64,000 nt of DNA from Sphingomonas suaedae (GCF_007833215.1 NZ_CP042239.1:1922001-1986000), one strand, 5' to 3'. Shown: positions 23,568-33,273, numbered from the stretch's first letter. The notes: a model not told the origin generated them from the sequence alone. Numbers and translations are program-made.

Positions 23568-24491
23568 ATGCCGAACATCCGCTACGCCAACATGTGTCAC
23601 TGGAAGGCGATCCCCTATCGCCAGATCGACAATTTTCGTGAATTCTATTACGAGGACAAGACCAACAGCGCCTATTATTCGGACTGGGACACGATCCTCA
23701 AATACCAGTCGGCGCTCGGCTTCCACGGGATCGAGATCGCGCCCTGGGATCTGGCCGATATCCTTCCGCTGTTCGGTTCGCCCGAAAACTTCACCGCGTT
23801 CGCGAAGGATCGCGGGGTCGAGGTGATCGGCATGTTCCACGGCGCCCATGCCTCGCACGCCGCCGACCATTTCGACGAAGCCGTGCGATCGGGACGAGAG
23901 GCGGTGGACACGATCGTCAGGTTCGGCGGCCAGTATATGAATACCTGCCCGACGCAAAATTATTGCGGCACCGGGCCGCTCAGCCGCGAACAGGTGCAGC
24001 AATGCGCCAAGGTGATGAACGAGATCGGCCGCTATGCCACCGATCATGGCGTGAAGCTCGGCCTGCACAACGAGTTCTTCTGCGCGATCAATATCGAAAA
24101 TCATCGCGAGCTGATCGAGTCGACCGATCCGAAGCTGGTGCACTATTGCATCGACACTGCGCAGATTGCGATCATGGGCGAAGACCTGCTGACCTTCTAT
24201 AACGACTATCACGACCGGATCAGCACCTTCCACCTTAAGGATACCGGTTCGGCCAGGCAGCCGGACAGCGTCCGCTATGCCCGCGATCCGGAAATCGCTG
24301 ACGATGGGACTCGGTGGTTCTGGGAGCCCGGCCTGGGCGAACTTGACCTTGCGGGTCTTTACCGCCTGCTCAAGCAACACGCGTTCAAGGGTTGGATGTC
24401 GATCGAATATGATGGCTCACCCGATCTCCTCGCGTCGATGGCGCTGACCCGCTATCATCTCGATAGCGTATTGCGGCCAATCTACGATTGA
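23568..24491 (+). CDS. Sugar phosphate isomerase/epimerase-like TIM-barrel protein
   Basis: 307 residues, 20 bp after the previous barrel. Metal-type residues are seen in L-G-L-H-N-E-F-F, H-Y-C-I-D-T-A-Q, T-F-H-L-K-D-T and S-I-E-Y-D-G. The N-terminus Y-A-N-M-C-H-W-K is unusual. The body resembles inosose dehydratase/epimerase-like proteins. It ends the rightward run of the glycoside island. No strong terminator follows. Confidence 0.8.
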   Translation: MPNIRYANMCHWKAIPYRQIDNFREFYYEDKTNSAYYSDWDTILKYQSALGFHGIEIAPWDLADILPLFGSPENFTAFAKDRGVEVIGMFHGAHASHAADHFDEAVRSGREAVDTIVRFGGQYMNTCPTQNYCGTGPLSREQVQQCAKVMNEIGRYATDHGVKLGLHNEFFCAINIENHRELIESTDPKLVHYCIDTAQIAIMGEDLLTFYNDYHDRISTFHLKDTGSARQPDSVRYARDPEIADDGTRWFWEPGLGELDLAGLYRLLKQHAFKGWMSIEYDGSPDLLASMALTRYHLDSVLRPIYD

Positions 24492-24808
24492 TTGGCCGCG
24501 CAGCTTCGCGCGACCAGCACGCCCGGTGTCGGCCCGTAATCGGCATTCTCGCTGCCATAACGAATGAACTATGGAGCGCCTCACAGAGCGACAACTCGTG
24601 CCGACACCAGCCCGGAAGCTGGCGGATGATGGACAGGCCGGCAGCATCTCGATGCGAACCGCGACCTTCCTGTGGAACGAGATCGACGCACATGTCGGCG
24701 GGGTCACGGCGCCGCGCTCCAAGGGCCCTGCCTTCTCAGCGAAGGAAATGATGTTCGATCATCGGAAATGCTGTCCCCGATCGTCTAACAATGTAGCAGT
24801 CAGGGCGG
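24492..24808. other. Gene-free gap, 317 bp
   Basis: Separates the glycoside island from the first sigma/FecR module. Open frames here have no recognisable product or good ribosome site. No tRNA, repeat or strong hairpin is seen. It presumably contains the promoter of the sigma-factor gene. Confidence 0.5.
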
Positions 24809-25405
24809 ATGGATCGGTATTTGGCACGAGACAGGCGCGAGATCATTACCTGGGTGGGGAGCAATATCGTTCCGCACGAGGGGGATCTGCGCGTCCGTTT
24901 GCGTCGCATGGCCGTGCCCGAGGATGAGATCGGAGACATTGTTCAGGACGCCTATGTAAAGATTTCCCGGCTCGACAGCGTTGCCCACATCCGCAGTGGA
25001 CGCGCCTATTTTTTCGCAACCGCGCGCTCGGTCTTGCTGGACCGAATCCGCAGGAACCGGATCGTCCGCATTGACAGCATGACCGAAGCGGAGGCGTTGA
25101 CGCTGGTCGACGAAGATCCGGGGCCGGAGCGTCGCGTGAGCGCGCGGATGGAGCTGGATCGCGTACAAATGTTGATTGCCGGATTGCCCGATCGGTGCCG
25201 AGAAATCTTTGAGATGCGTCGAATCCAAGGTTTGCCGCAGCGGGAGATCGCCGTTCGGATGAACTTGCCGGAGCATACGGTCGAGGCCCAGGCAATCCGG
25301 GGCCTGAAACTGATTATGAAGGCGATTGCAGCGGGTGACGAAGGTGTGGTTCGCACGCGCAATCGCAAGATGAAAGAACGAGAGGGTGACGAGCAGCGCA
25401 AATGA
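24809..25405 (+). CDS. FecI-type ECF sigma factor
   Basis: 198 residues. Region 2 is visible as E-D-E-I-G-D-I-V-Q-D-A-Y-V-K-I followed by the Y-F-F-A-T-A-R-S core-binding and -10 recognition helix. Region 4 reads L-P-D-R-C-R-E-I-F-E-M-R-R-I-Q-G-L-P-Q-R-E-I-A. No extra domains. Its 3' end overlaps the FecR gene by 20 bases, and an STN-type TonB receptor follows, so this is a cell-surface signalling set in which the sigma factor drives the receptor operon when ligand binds. Confidence 0.92.
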   Translation: MDRYLARDRREIITWVGSNIVPHEGDLRVRLRRMAVPEDEIGDIVQDAYVKISRLDSVAHIRSGRAYFFATARSVLLDRIRRNRIVRIDSMTEAEALTLVDEDPGPERRVSARMELDRVQMLIAGLPDRCREIFEMRRIQGLPQREIAVRMNLPEHTVEAQAIRGLKLIMKAIAAGDEGVVRTRNRKMKEREGDEQRK

Positions 25406-26339
25406 CGACGATGCCGCGCGCTGGGCGATCCGGGTGGAGAACGGAACGCTCGACAGCGACGGGCAGCGCGAACTGGAGGAATGGTTGCGCGCGGACCCGC
25501 GCCGCCACGGCGCGCTGCTGCGTGCCGAAGCGACATTGGCGTATCTCAATCGCGGGCGTGCGCTGACCGACCGCGTGATGGATGATGCCGGTTCGGCACC
25601 GTCGCGCGGATGGTCCCGGCGGTCATTTCTCGCCACTGGCGGCGTGGCTGCGGTGGTGGTGGCGACCAGCTTGTCGGGTGCCTATCTGCTCCAGCCGGCG
25701 CCGATGGAAATTCGCACGGCCATAGGCGAAATCCGCCGCGTTCCCCTGCCGGACGGTTCGGTTGCTTCGGTCAACACCGCCAGCGACATCGCCGTCACCA
25801 TGGCCGGCACGCGCCGCTCCGTAACATTGAAGGCGGGAGAGGCATGGTTCCAGGTCGCGCATGACACGAAGCGCCCGTTCGTCGTCGAAGCGGGAGAGGT
25901 TCGGGTCGAGGCGGTTGGCACCGCGTTTTCCGTCCGCCGCCGCGCAAATGGTGCGAGCATCGTGGTGACTGAAGGGGTCGTCGAAGTCTGGTCCGAAGGG
26001 GGCGAGATGCGTCGCACCCGGATCGCGGCCGGATCGCAGGGCTTTGTCGCCAATGAAGCGCCCGTGATCGAGGTAAAGACCGTGCCGGACGGCGCGGAAC
26101 GCACCATCGCATGGCGCACGGGCGAGCTTGCCCTCAACGGCGAAACGCTGGCCTATGCGGTGGCTGAGCTTAATCGCTATAACAAGCGCCAGCTGGTGGT
26201 TGAAAATGTGAACCTGCTTCGCGAACCGATGGTGGGTTATTTCCGCGTGGATCAGCCCGAACAATTTGCGCGCGCCGCAGGAACGGCGCTGGGCGCGACG
26301 GTCACGGTCGAGGGTGAGACCATCCATCTCTCTCGCTGA
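25386..26339 (+). CDS. FecR-family anti-sigma/signal transducer
   Basis: 317 residues from a GTG start. A cytoplasmic N-terminal domain (A-R-W-A-I-R-V-E-N-G-T and E-E-W-L-R-A-D-P) that holds the sigma factor is followed by one membrane span (about 76-100) and the periplasmic FecR domain beginning I-G-E-I-R-R-V-P-L-P-D-G-S. The span is preceded by S-R-R-S-F-L-A-T-G-G, which looks like a Tat motif; Tat-dependent insertion has been reported for E. coli FecR. It senses the STN domain of the receptor encoded next. Confidence 0.92.
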   Translation: MTSSANDDDAARWAIRVENGTLDSDGQRELEEWLRADPRRHGALLRAEATLAYLNRGRALTDRVMDDAGSAPSRGWSRRSFLATGGVAAVVVATSLSGAYLLQPAPMEIRTAIGEIRRVPLPDGSVASVNTASDIAVTMAGTRRSVTLKAGEAWFQVAHDTKRPFVVEAGEVRVEAVGTAFSVRRRANGASIVVTEGVVEVWSEGGEMRRTRIAAGSQGFVANEAPVIEVKTVPDGAERTIAWRTGELALNGETLAYAVAELNRYNKRQLVVENVNLLREPMVGYFRVDQPEQFARAAGTALGATVTVEGETIHLSR

Positions 26340-26507
26340 ACTGGATGCCTTGGCGCAAGATGCGGCGGCTGGTTTACGACCGCGATTGGAAGCCGGGCTA
26401 TCTCTGCCGTGGCGTCATTTTTTTGTAATGGGTCATCGGAAACGATCACGCCGCCCGTCCTCTCAATTGGAGGCCATCTGCCAACGCGGCCCCGGGGGAG
26501 CGAGAAT

Positions 26508-29489
26508 ATGCGCGTATATAGTTCCGGTCAGACGATCCACTCCTGCCTGATGGCGGGCGCAGCTGCGGTTGCCATGACCGCGATTGCCGTTCCGGCAGCA
26601 GCGGCGCAAAGCAGGGCGATCGATGTGCCGGCACAGCCCGCTGCGCGCGGCATTCCGGCGTTTGCGAAACAGGCTGGCGTGCAGATCCTTGCCAGCGGCG
26701 CACTCGTCCAGGCCAAGCGGACCAACCGCGTGAAGGGCAATTTCACCGTCGAGGAGGGGCTGCGTCGTCTGCTTGAAGGGACCGGACTGTCGGCAAGCCG
26801 GATGGATGCCAATGGGATCATCATCATCCGTGCCGCCGAACCCACACAGCAGCGGATTTCGCAGTCGCAAGCCCAGGTCAGCCCCGGTGCCGCGGCCGAA
26901 TCTCCCTCCACCGCACAGCCCGATGTGGAGGACGTCGTCGTCACGGGAACGCGGATCGACCGCCCTGGATATGAATCGCCGACGCCGTTGCTGCGGGTGA
27001 CGCAGGACGAGCTGCAGGTCGTAAGCCAGCCCAATCTGGGCGCTGCACTTGCCGAACTGCCCCAGTTCAAGGCTGCGGAATCCCCGGTGACGTCGAGCAC
27101 AAACGTCGGAGCAGGTCGCTTTCCGGTCAATATCCGCGGTCTTGGCGACAAGCGTTCGCTTCTTCTTCTGGACGGCCGGCGGATGGTCAATGACGATCTG
27201 AACACGGTCCCTTCGATCATGGTCAGGAGTGTCGATATCGTGACCGGCGGCGCGTCCGCCGCCTGGGGATCGGATGCGGTGGCCGGTGTGGTCAACCTGC
27301 TCATCGACGACAAATATCAAGGTCTCCGCCTTGGCGCAGAGGCCGGGGTCTCCTCACGCGGCGATGCCCAGCAATATAAGTTCGAGGGCAAGTTCGGGAC
27401 CTCTTTCGCCGATGGGCGCGGCTATTTCGTTTTCGGCGGCGAATATGTCGACAATGACGGCATCGCCCCCCGAACTGCGCGTGCGAATACCGGTCGCTGG
27501 TCCACGATGGGCAATACCGCGCTGACGCCCGATGTCGGTTATTCCACCCGGCTCGTCGGCGGCTACATCAATTCGGGCGTGCTGAAAGGCTATGGCTTCA
27601 ATCCCGACGGGACGTTGCGGACGCCCGATCTGGGCATCGTCGTCGGCAGCAGCATGATCGGCGGCGAAGCGCCCTCCAACGACGATATCAGCGTTCTGGT
27701 CGTACCACAGCGTCGCTACGCGGTGATGGGCAAGGCATCTTACGAGCTGACCGACACGCTGAAGCTCAGCGCCGATCTGCGCTATTCGCGCTATTATAAC
27801 AGCTACCCCTGGTTCGCCAGCCACACGGACAATGTCGTCATCCGGTCCGACAACGCCTTTCTGCGCCCGGAGATCAGCGCGCAGATGACGGCAGCCGGGC
27901 AAAGCAGCTTCAACCTGTCGCGCTTCAACGGCGACCTTTCGTTCGCGGATATCGATGTCGATCGGCGCAACATTCAGGGGTCGGTCGCGCTCGACGGCAG
28001 CTTCGGCGAAGGGCGCTGGCGCTACAGCGCCTATTACAGCCACGGCGAATATCGCAACAAGCTGCGGACGCCGGGTTTCCTGATTACCGAGAACTTCGCC
28101 AACGCGGTAGATTCGGTTCTCAGCCCGACGACGAACGAGCCGATCTGCCGCATCGCGCTGACCAATCCGAACACCGATTGCGTTCCGATCAACCTGTTCG
28201 GCGCGGGAGCGCCGGATCAGGCCGCGATCGAGTATGTGACCGGCACACCGGCGTTCGATGCGCTCGACAAGCTCGATACCTATGGTGTCTCGCTGCGCGG
28301 CGAGCCGTTCGACCTGCCGGCAGGGCCGGTGTCGATCGCGATCGGCGCAGAGGGACGCAACCTGTCCACCACCGCCGACATCAGCGAGATGGACGAAGCG
28401 CGCGCCTATAGCGGGTTTAACTTCAGCGGCTATGCCGGTCGGTACAACGTCAAGGAAGCATTCGGCGAAATCGTCGTGCCGGTGGTGCGCGACGTCCCCC
28501 TGTTGCGCAAGCTGGAGCTGAACGGTGCGGTGCGCGTGTCCGACTATAGCACCAGTGGTACCATCTGGTCGTGGAAGGTCGGCGCGACCAATGAGTTCGT
28601 GCCTGGCCTGATCGGGCGCCTAACCCGCTCCCGCGATATCCGCGCGCCCAATGTCGCCGAACTCTATACCACGCCGACCATTGCCTATACCGGCATCGTC
28701 GATCCGGAAAATCCGCAACTCGGCACGGTCAGCACCCTGGTCGCTGGCGGCGGCAACCCGCTGCTCAACCCTGAATATGCGGATACCTGGACCGCAGGAT
28801 TCACTGCTGCGCCAATGCGGGGCCTGACCGCGTCGGTCGATTATTTCAACATTTCGATCAAGGACGTCATCTCGTCGCTGGGCGGCCAGAATATCGTCGA
28901 CCGCTGCTTTGCCGGGAACGCGGATCTGTGCCGTTACGTTCAACGCAACGCCGCAGGCATCATCACCAGCATATCCTCGTCGCAGGTGAACCTTGCCGAG
29001 TTCAAGACCGACGGAATCGACGCGGAACTGGCCTATACCCTGCCAGTCAACAACGCCGCGAACGGGCGCGTCAATTTCCGCCTGATCGGCACCTGGGTGA
29101 ACAGCTCCACCAAGGACGATGGCATTACCAATATCCAGTATGTCGGAACGCAGGGCTATGCTTTTACCGATGGTACGCCGCGGGTGCGGGCGAACGCCTC
29201 GATCGGCTATGCCAGCGACAGCTTCAGCGGGATGGTGCGTGGGCGGTTTATTTCGGCGGGCTATTGGGATCGCACGCGCCCGACGCTGGCCAACAACCAC
29301 ATCCCCGCCTATCTCTATGTCGATCTGCAACTGAGCCAGAAGGTGCAGGTCGGCGCGGGCAAGCAGTTTGAACTCTATGGCAGCGTGTCCAACCTGTTCG
29401 ACAAGGATCCGCCGCTGCACTCGACCTTCACGCCCTATTACGACGTGATCGGTCGCTATATGTCGGTCGGCGCACGCCTGTCGTTCTGA
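26508..29489 (+). CDS. TonB-dependent receptor with STN signalling domain
   Basis: 993 residues from the ATG at 26508 (GGGGGAG upstream). After a signal peptide ending A-A-A-A-Q comes an STN domain (about residues 35-95: I-P-A-F-A-K-Q-A-G-V-Q-I-L-A and L-R-R-L-L-E-G-T-G-L-S-A), then a Ser/Gln-rich linker, plug V-V-V-T-G-T-R-I-D-R-P-G-Y, and a barrel ending S-V-G-A-R-L-S-F. The STN domain contacts FecR, so ligand uptake is coupled to its own induction. Co-transcription with an S9 peptidase and an amidase suggests a peptide-like or amide ligand. Confidence 0.95.
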   Translation: MRVYSSGQTIHSCLMAGAAAVAMTAIAVPAAAAQSRAIDVPAQPAARGIPAFAKQAGVQILASGALVQAKRTNRVKGNFTVEEGLRRLLEGTGLSASRMDANGIIIIRAAEPTQQRISQSQAQVSPGAAAESPSTAQPDVEDVVVTGTRIDRPGYESPTPLLRVTQDELQVVSQPNLGAALAELPQFKAAESPVTSSTNVGAGRFPVNIRGLGDKRSLLLLDGRRMVNDDLNTVPSIMVRSVDIVTGGASAAWGSDAVAGVVNLLIDDKYQGLRLGAEAGVSSRGDAQQYKFEGKFGTSFADGRGYFVFGGEYVDNDGIAPRTARANTGRWSTMGNTALTPDVGYSTRLVGGYINSGVLKGYGFNPDGTLRTPDLGIVVGSSMIGGEAPSNDDISVLVVPQRRYAVMGKASYELTDTLKLSADLRYSRYYNSYPWFASHTDNVVIRSDNAFLRPEISAQMTAAGQSSFNLSRFNGDLSFADIDVDRRNIQGSVALDGSFGEGRWRYSAYYSHGEYRNKLRTPGFLITENFANAVDSVLSPTTNEPICRIALTNPNTDCVPINLFGAGAPDQAAIEYVTGTPAFDALDKLDTYGVSLRGEPFDLPAGPVSIAIGAEGRNLSTTADISEMDEARAYSGFNFSGYAGRYNVKEAFGEIVVPVVRDVPLLRKLELNGAVRVSDYSTSGTIWSWKVGATNEFVPGLIGRLTRSRDIRAPNVAELYTTPTIAYTGIVDPENPQLGTVSTLVAGGGNPLLNPEYADTWTAGFTAAPMRGLTASVDYFNISIKDVISSLGGQNIVDRCFAGNADLCRYVQRNAAGIITSISSSQVNLAEFKTDGIDAELAYTLPVNNAANGRVNFRLIGTWVNSSTKDDGITNIQYVGTQGYAFTDGTPRVRANASIGYASDSFSGMVRGRFISAGYWDRTRPTLANNHIPAYLYVDLQLSQKVQVGAGKQFELYGSVSNLFDKDPPLHSTFTPYYDVIGRYMSVGARLSF

Positions 29490-29508
29490 TCGCCAAGAAC
29501 ATGTCGCG

Positions 29509-29543
29509 ACCGTCGGGGGCCGACTGTCCGTCCCCCCGACGGT
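29509..29543. terminator. Intercistronic hairpin between receptor and peptidase genes
   Basis: A perfect 11-bp stem, ACCGTCGGGGG (29509-29519) and CCCCCGACGGT (29533-29543), with a 13-base loop. No T-run follows, so it is more likely an attenuator or an RNA-stabilising element than a full terminator. It may keep receptor and peptidase levels different. Its position argues against a peptidase start upstream of 29573. Confidence 0.55.
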
Positions 29544-29572
29544 TCGACATCGATCGTCGGAAAGGGCGCAAG

Positions 29573-31648
29573 ATGGTCAATGGCTCGCACCGGCTTCGTG
29601 CCGCATCGCCGCGAAGGCACATTCTGGCGGCCTGCCTCTTGCTGTCCGCAGCGGCGACCCCGGCGGTGGTTGCGCAGCCCCAGGCGGACGTGCAGCAACG
29701 TGCGTCCCGCACCGTCGGGGCTGAGGATATCCTCGGCCTGACCGATGTGACCGAAACCGCCATCTCACCGGACGGTCGTCACATTGCCTATGTCACCCGG
29801 CAAAAGATCGCCAACGGCCCCGGTCGATCCACGATCTGGATCGTCGCCGCAGACGGCAGTTCCGCGCCGCGTCGATTGACGCATGGCGCGATGCTCGACG
29901 ACAGCCCGCAATGGTCCCCGGCGGGCGACCGGATCGCCTTCCTGTCCAATCGTCCGAACGCCAGCTTGGGCGGTGTCGCCGGTGTCGATATCGACCCGGA
30001 AACGAAGCCATCGGCAAAGCCGGGCGCAGGCGATCCGTCGCGTCAATTGTGGCTGATCGCGCTCGATGGCGGGGAGGCGCAACCGCTGACCGCACTCGAC
30101 CGGGATATCCGGCGCTTTCGCTGGTCCCCCGACGGGCAGACGATCGCATTAATCGCTCCGGACCCACTCACGGCTGATGCAAAGGCGGAGCGCGCAGCCA
30201 AGCGGGACTGGGTCGAGGTGGATGCGCCGCGCGATCTTTCGCGCCTGTGGTTGCTCGACCTGACCTCGCGTCATTTGCGTCGCATCGCTGTCGCCGGACG
30301 GGCCGTTTCGGACCTCAACTGGTCGCCGGACGGCCAGCGCCTGGCGGTTCGCGCTGCGGCGACGACAGGGCTGAACGACCATTTCTATCATTCCGAACTG
30401 CTGGTGCTCGATGCGACCACGGGCAGCGTCGAACGCAAGCTGTTCGACAAGGTGTATAGCACCGGAAGCTGGTCGCCCGACGGCCGCCGGCTAGCCTTCA
30501 TCGCGCCCGAAGCGAACGTGGTGGGCATTCGCGCCTATGTCGCGGATGTAGCCAGCGGCGCGGTAAAGCAGTTGGGGGCGAAGCTCGACGGCACCATCCG
30601 GCAGGTCGAATGGTATCGCGACAACCGCACGGTGCTGGCGCGCACCGCCGTCCACAGCCGCGACATCTTGTATAGCGTGGATGTTCCAACGGATCGCTTT
30701 CGCCCGCTGGTCGCGTTCGATGGACGCATCGACGGGTTCGCGACGGCGGCGGATGGCAGCATCGCCCTAACCGGCGATCAGCCCGATCGGTCGGCGGATG
30801 TCTGGGTCTATCGCCATGGCGCGCTGCGGCTGCTGACCGACGTTAATCCGCAGATCCGCAGCTGGGCTCTGGGCAAGGTCGAACACGTCAGCTGGAATAG
30901 CAGCCGCGACGGACGCCCGGTCTATGGGGTTCTGGTGAAGCCGCCAGCATTTGTCGGGGGCGTTCCGCGCAAAACGGTCGTTCTCGCCCATGGCGGGCCG
31001 CATGATAACTGGAGTGCGGGCTGGCAGGGCAGCTGGATGAACTGGGCGCACATCCTCGCCAGCAATGGCTATGTGGTGCTGTTGCCCAACCCGCGCGGTT
31101 CGTCCGGACAGGGCACCGATTTCGCGCGCGCGACAAAAGGGGGCTGGGGCAGCCGCGACTATCAGGACGTCGCCGATGGCGTCGACATGCTGGTCGCGCG
31201 GAACATCGCCGACCCTGCGCGCATCGGCATTGGCGGCTGGAGCTATGGCGGGTTCCTCTCGGCATGGGCGGTGACGCACGATAGCCGGTTCAAGACCGCA
31301 ATCGTCGGTGCGGCGGTGACCGACCCGCTCACGATGGCCCTGTCGACGGATACCCCCGATTTCGTCACCGCCTATTTCGGTTTGCCGCCCTCTGCCCTTG
31401 CGCAAATGGATGCATCGTCGCCCCTGCGCGCAGTTGACCGGGTGAAGGTGCCTGTATTGGTCCTGCACGGTGAGCAGGACCGGCGCGTGCCGTTGGCGCA
31501 GGGACTGGGCTTTTATCGTGGTCTGCAATTGCTGGGCAAGGACGCCCGGATGGTCATCTACCCCCGCGAATCCCATTGGATTTCGGAATTCGAGCATCAG
31601 CGCGACATGCAGCGCCGGGTGCTCGCCTGGTTCGACGCTCATCTTTGA
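29573..31648 (+). CDS. Exported S9-family prolyl-oligopeptidase-like peptidase
   Basis: 691 residues from the ATG at 29573 (GGAAAGGG upstream). A signal peptide ends A-V-V-A-Q. The N-terminal half is a beta-propeller with repeated I-S-P-D-G-R, W-S-P-D-G-Q and W-S-P-D-G-R blades. The C-terminal alpha/beta-hydrolase has S557 in G-W-S-Y-G-G, D636 in H-G-E-Q-D-R-R-V-P and H668 in E-S-H-W-I-S-E. The type is dipeptidyl-aminopeptidase/acylaminoacyl-peptidase. It probably trims peptides taken up by the receptor encoded upstream and is co-regulated by the FecI-type sigma factor. Confidence 0.93.
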   Translation: MVNGSHRLRAASPRRHILAACLLLSAAATPAVVAQPQADVQQRASRTVGAEDILGLTDVTETAISPDGRHIAYVTRQKIANGPGRSTIWIVAADGSSAPRRLTHGAMLDDSPQWSPAGDRIAFLSNRPNASLGGVAGVDIDPETKPSAKPGAGDPSRQLWLIALDGGEAQPLTALDRDIRRFRWSPDGQTIALIAPDPLTADAKAERAAKRDWVEVDAPRDLSRLWLLDLTSRHLRRIAVAGRAVSDLNWSPDGQRLAVRAAATTGLNDHFYHSELLVLDATTGSVERKLFDKVYSTGSWSPDGRRLAFIAPEANVVGIRAYVADVASGAVKQLGAKLDGTIRQVEWYRDNRTVLARTAVHSRDILYSVDVPTDRFRPLVAFDGRIDGFATAADGSIALTGDQPDRSADVWVYRHGALRLLTDVNPQIRSWALGKVEHVSWNSSRDGRPVYGVLVKPPAFVGGVPRKTVVLAHGGPHDNWSAGWQGSWMNWAHILASNGYVVLLPNPRGSSGQGTDFARATKGGWGSRDYQDVADGVDMLVARNIADPARIGIGGWSYGGFLSAWAVTHDSRFKTAIVGAAVTDPLTMALSTDTPDFVTAYFGLPPSALAQMDASSPLRAVDRVKVPVLVLHGEQDRRVPLAQGLGFYRGLQLLGKDARMVIYPRESHWISEFEHQRDMQRRVLAWFDAHL

Positions 31649-31674
31649 CGCGCCGAGGACATTTGTAGGGAGAT

Positions 31675-33273
31675 ATGTTCGTGCCCAACCGCAATTCGCC
31701 CAAGTCCATGCAGGGTCAGGGTCACCCCGGCGGCATGACTCTATCCCGTCGCACGATCCTGGCGGCACCGGCAGTCATGGCTGCGAGCGGTGCCCTGGCA
31801 GCGACGAGGCAGGAGTCTTCGACCAGCCTTGTCAACATGGATGCGGTCGATCTTGCCGCCGGACTGCGACGGCGCGATATCTCCAGCCGTGAAGTCATGG
31901 CCGCGCATTTGGCGCAGATCGACCGGCTCAATCCCCGGTTCAACGCCATCGTCTCACGGGTTTCGCCGGATCGGTTGATGCAGACTGCCGCCGCCTGTGA
32001 CGAAGACGCGGCAAAGGGTCGGTTTCGGGGCGTACTGCATGGCTTTCCCCATGCGGTAAAGGACACCGCGCCCACACGCGGCATCGCCTCGACCCAGGGC
32101 ACGCCGATCTTGCGGAACAACATTCCCGATGCGGACTCGCTGGTCGTGTCGCGGATGCGCGATGCCGGGGCGATCTTCATCGGCAAGACCAATGTCCCGG
32201 AGTTCGCGCTGGGGTCGCACACTTATAACTCTGTATTCGGGATCACCCGCAATGCGTGGAATCCGGCGGTTTCGGCAGGGGGGAGCAGTGGCGGCACCGC
32301 GGTGGCGCTCGCCCTGCGCATGATGCCGCTTGGCGATGGCAGCGATTTTGGCGGGTCGCTGCGCAATCCTGCAGGCTGGAACAACATCTTCGGATTCCGC
32401 CCTTCCTTCGGGCGGGTTCCGTCGGTCCCGTCGAGCGATGTGTTCGGCCAGACCTTTGCCACATCGGGTCCGATGGCACGTCGGGTCCGTGACCTTGCGC
32501 TCATGCTGTCGGTGCAGGCGGGTGGCGATCCGCGTGCGCCATTTTCCCTGACCGGCGATCCGGCGCAGTTCGCCGCACCGCTGGATCGGAACTGGAAGGG
32601 ACGACGGATCGGCTGGCTGGGCGATCTTCAGGGTGGATTCGCGACCGAAGCCGGTGTCCTCGAAACCTGCACGCAGGCACTGTCGGCGTTTCGCGCCATC
32701 GGGATGGAGGTCGAAGAGGCAAAGCTGTCAATGTCCGCTGCCGAAATGTGGCGGACGGCGGTGACGTTGCGGCACTGGTCGGTCGGTTCGGACCTGCACG
32801 ACTATTACACCGATCCGGCAAAGCGCGCGCTGCTCCAGCCCGAAGCAATCTGGGAGGTCGAGGGTTATCTCAAGCTCACCGGGCGTCAGGTCGCCGAAGC
32901 GTCGCAGGCGCGCTCGCGCCTCTATCAGGCGTTTCGCGAGCTGTTCGAACGGTATGACTTTCTTGTTCTGCCGTCGGCACAGGTGTTCCCGTTCGATGTC
33001 GAGACCCGCTGGCCGCGCGAAATCGCCGGACAGGCGATGGACAGCTATCACCGCTGGATGGAAGTCACGCTGCCGCCGACCATGGCCGGGCTGCCAACGC
33101 TTGCCGTGCCGGCGGGGTTCGGGGGCGCGCGCAAGCTGCCCATCGGCCTTCAGATCATCGGTCCCAATCATGCCGATCTGCCGGTTCTGCAAATCGGCCA
33201 TGCTTATGAGTTGGCCTCACCATGGATTCGCAGCTCATTGCCGGATGCGCTTGCTGGTTCCGCGAGGGGGTGA
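31675..33273 (+). CDS. Exported amidase-signature hydrolase
   Basis: 532 residues. An unusual 20-residue lead precedes M-T-L-S-R-R-T-I-L-A-A-P, a Tat-like signal; the upstream ATG (31675) has the better ribosome site (TAGGGAG), while 31735 is a shorter alternative. The amidase triad is readable as K129 (A-V-K-D-T), cis-Ser S204 (G-G-S-S-G-G) and nucleophile S228 (S-D-F-G-G-S-L-R). It hydrolyses amide bonds; relatives include peptide amidases that remove C-terminal amides. It lies 26 bp after the S9 peptidase, probably the last gene of the sigma-controlled operon. Confidence 0.92.
   Translation: MFVPNRNSPKSMQGQGHPGGMTLSRRTILAAPAVMAASGALAATRQESSTSLVNMDAVDLAAGLRRRDISSREVMAAHLAQIDRLNPRFNAIVSRVSPDRLMQTAAACDEDAAKGRFRGVLHGFPHAVKDTAPTRGIASTQGTPILRNNIPDADSLVVSRMRDAGAIFIGKTNVPEFALGSHTYNSVFGITRNAWNPAVSAGGSSGGTAVALALRMMPLGDGSDFGGSLRNPAGWNNIFGFRPSFGRVPSVPSSDVFGQTFATSGPMARRVRDLALMLSVQAGGDPRAPFSLTGDPAQFAAPLDRNWKGRRIGWLGDLQGGFATEAGVLETCTQALSAFRAIGMEVEEAKLSMSAAEMWRTAVTLRHWSVGSDLHDYYTDPAKRALLQPEAIWEVEGYLKLTGRQVAEASQARSRLYQAFRELFERYDFLVLPSAQVFPFDVETRWPREIAGQAMDSYHRWMEVTLPPTMAGLPTLAVPAGFGGARKLPIGLQIIGPNHADLPVLQIGHAYELASPWIRSSLPDALAGSARG

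Noticed and set aside
24571..24927. Plus-strand 118-codon frame before the first sigma factor
   Set aside because: No ribosome site or domain, and it overlaps the sigma gene in another frame.
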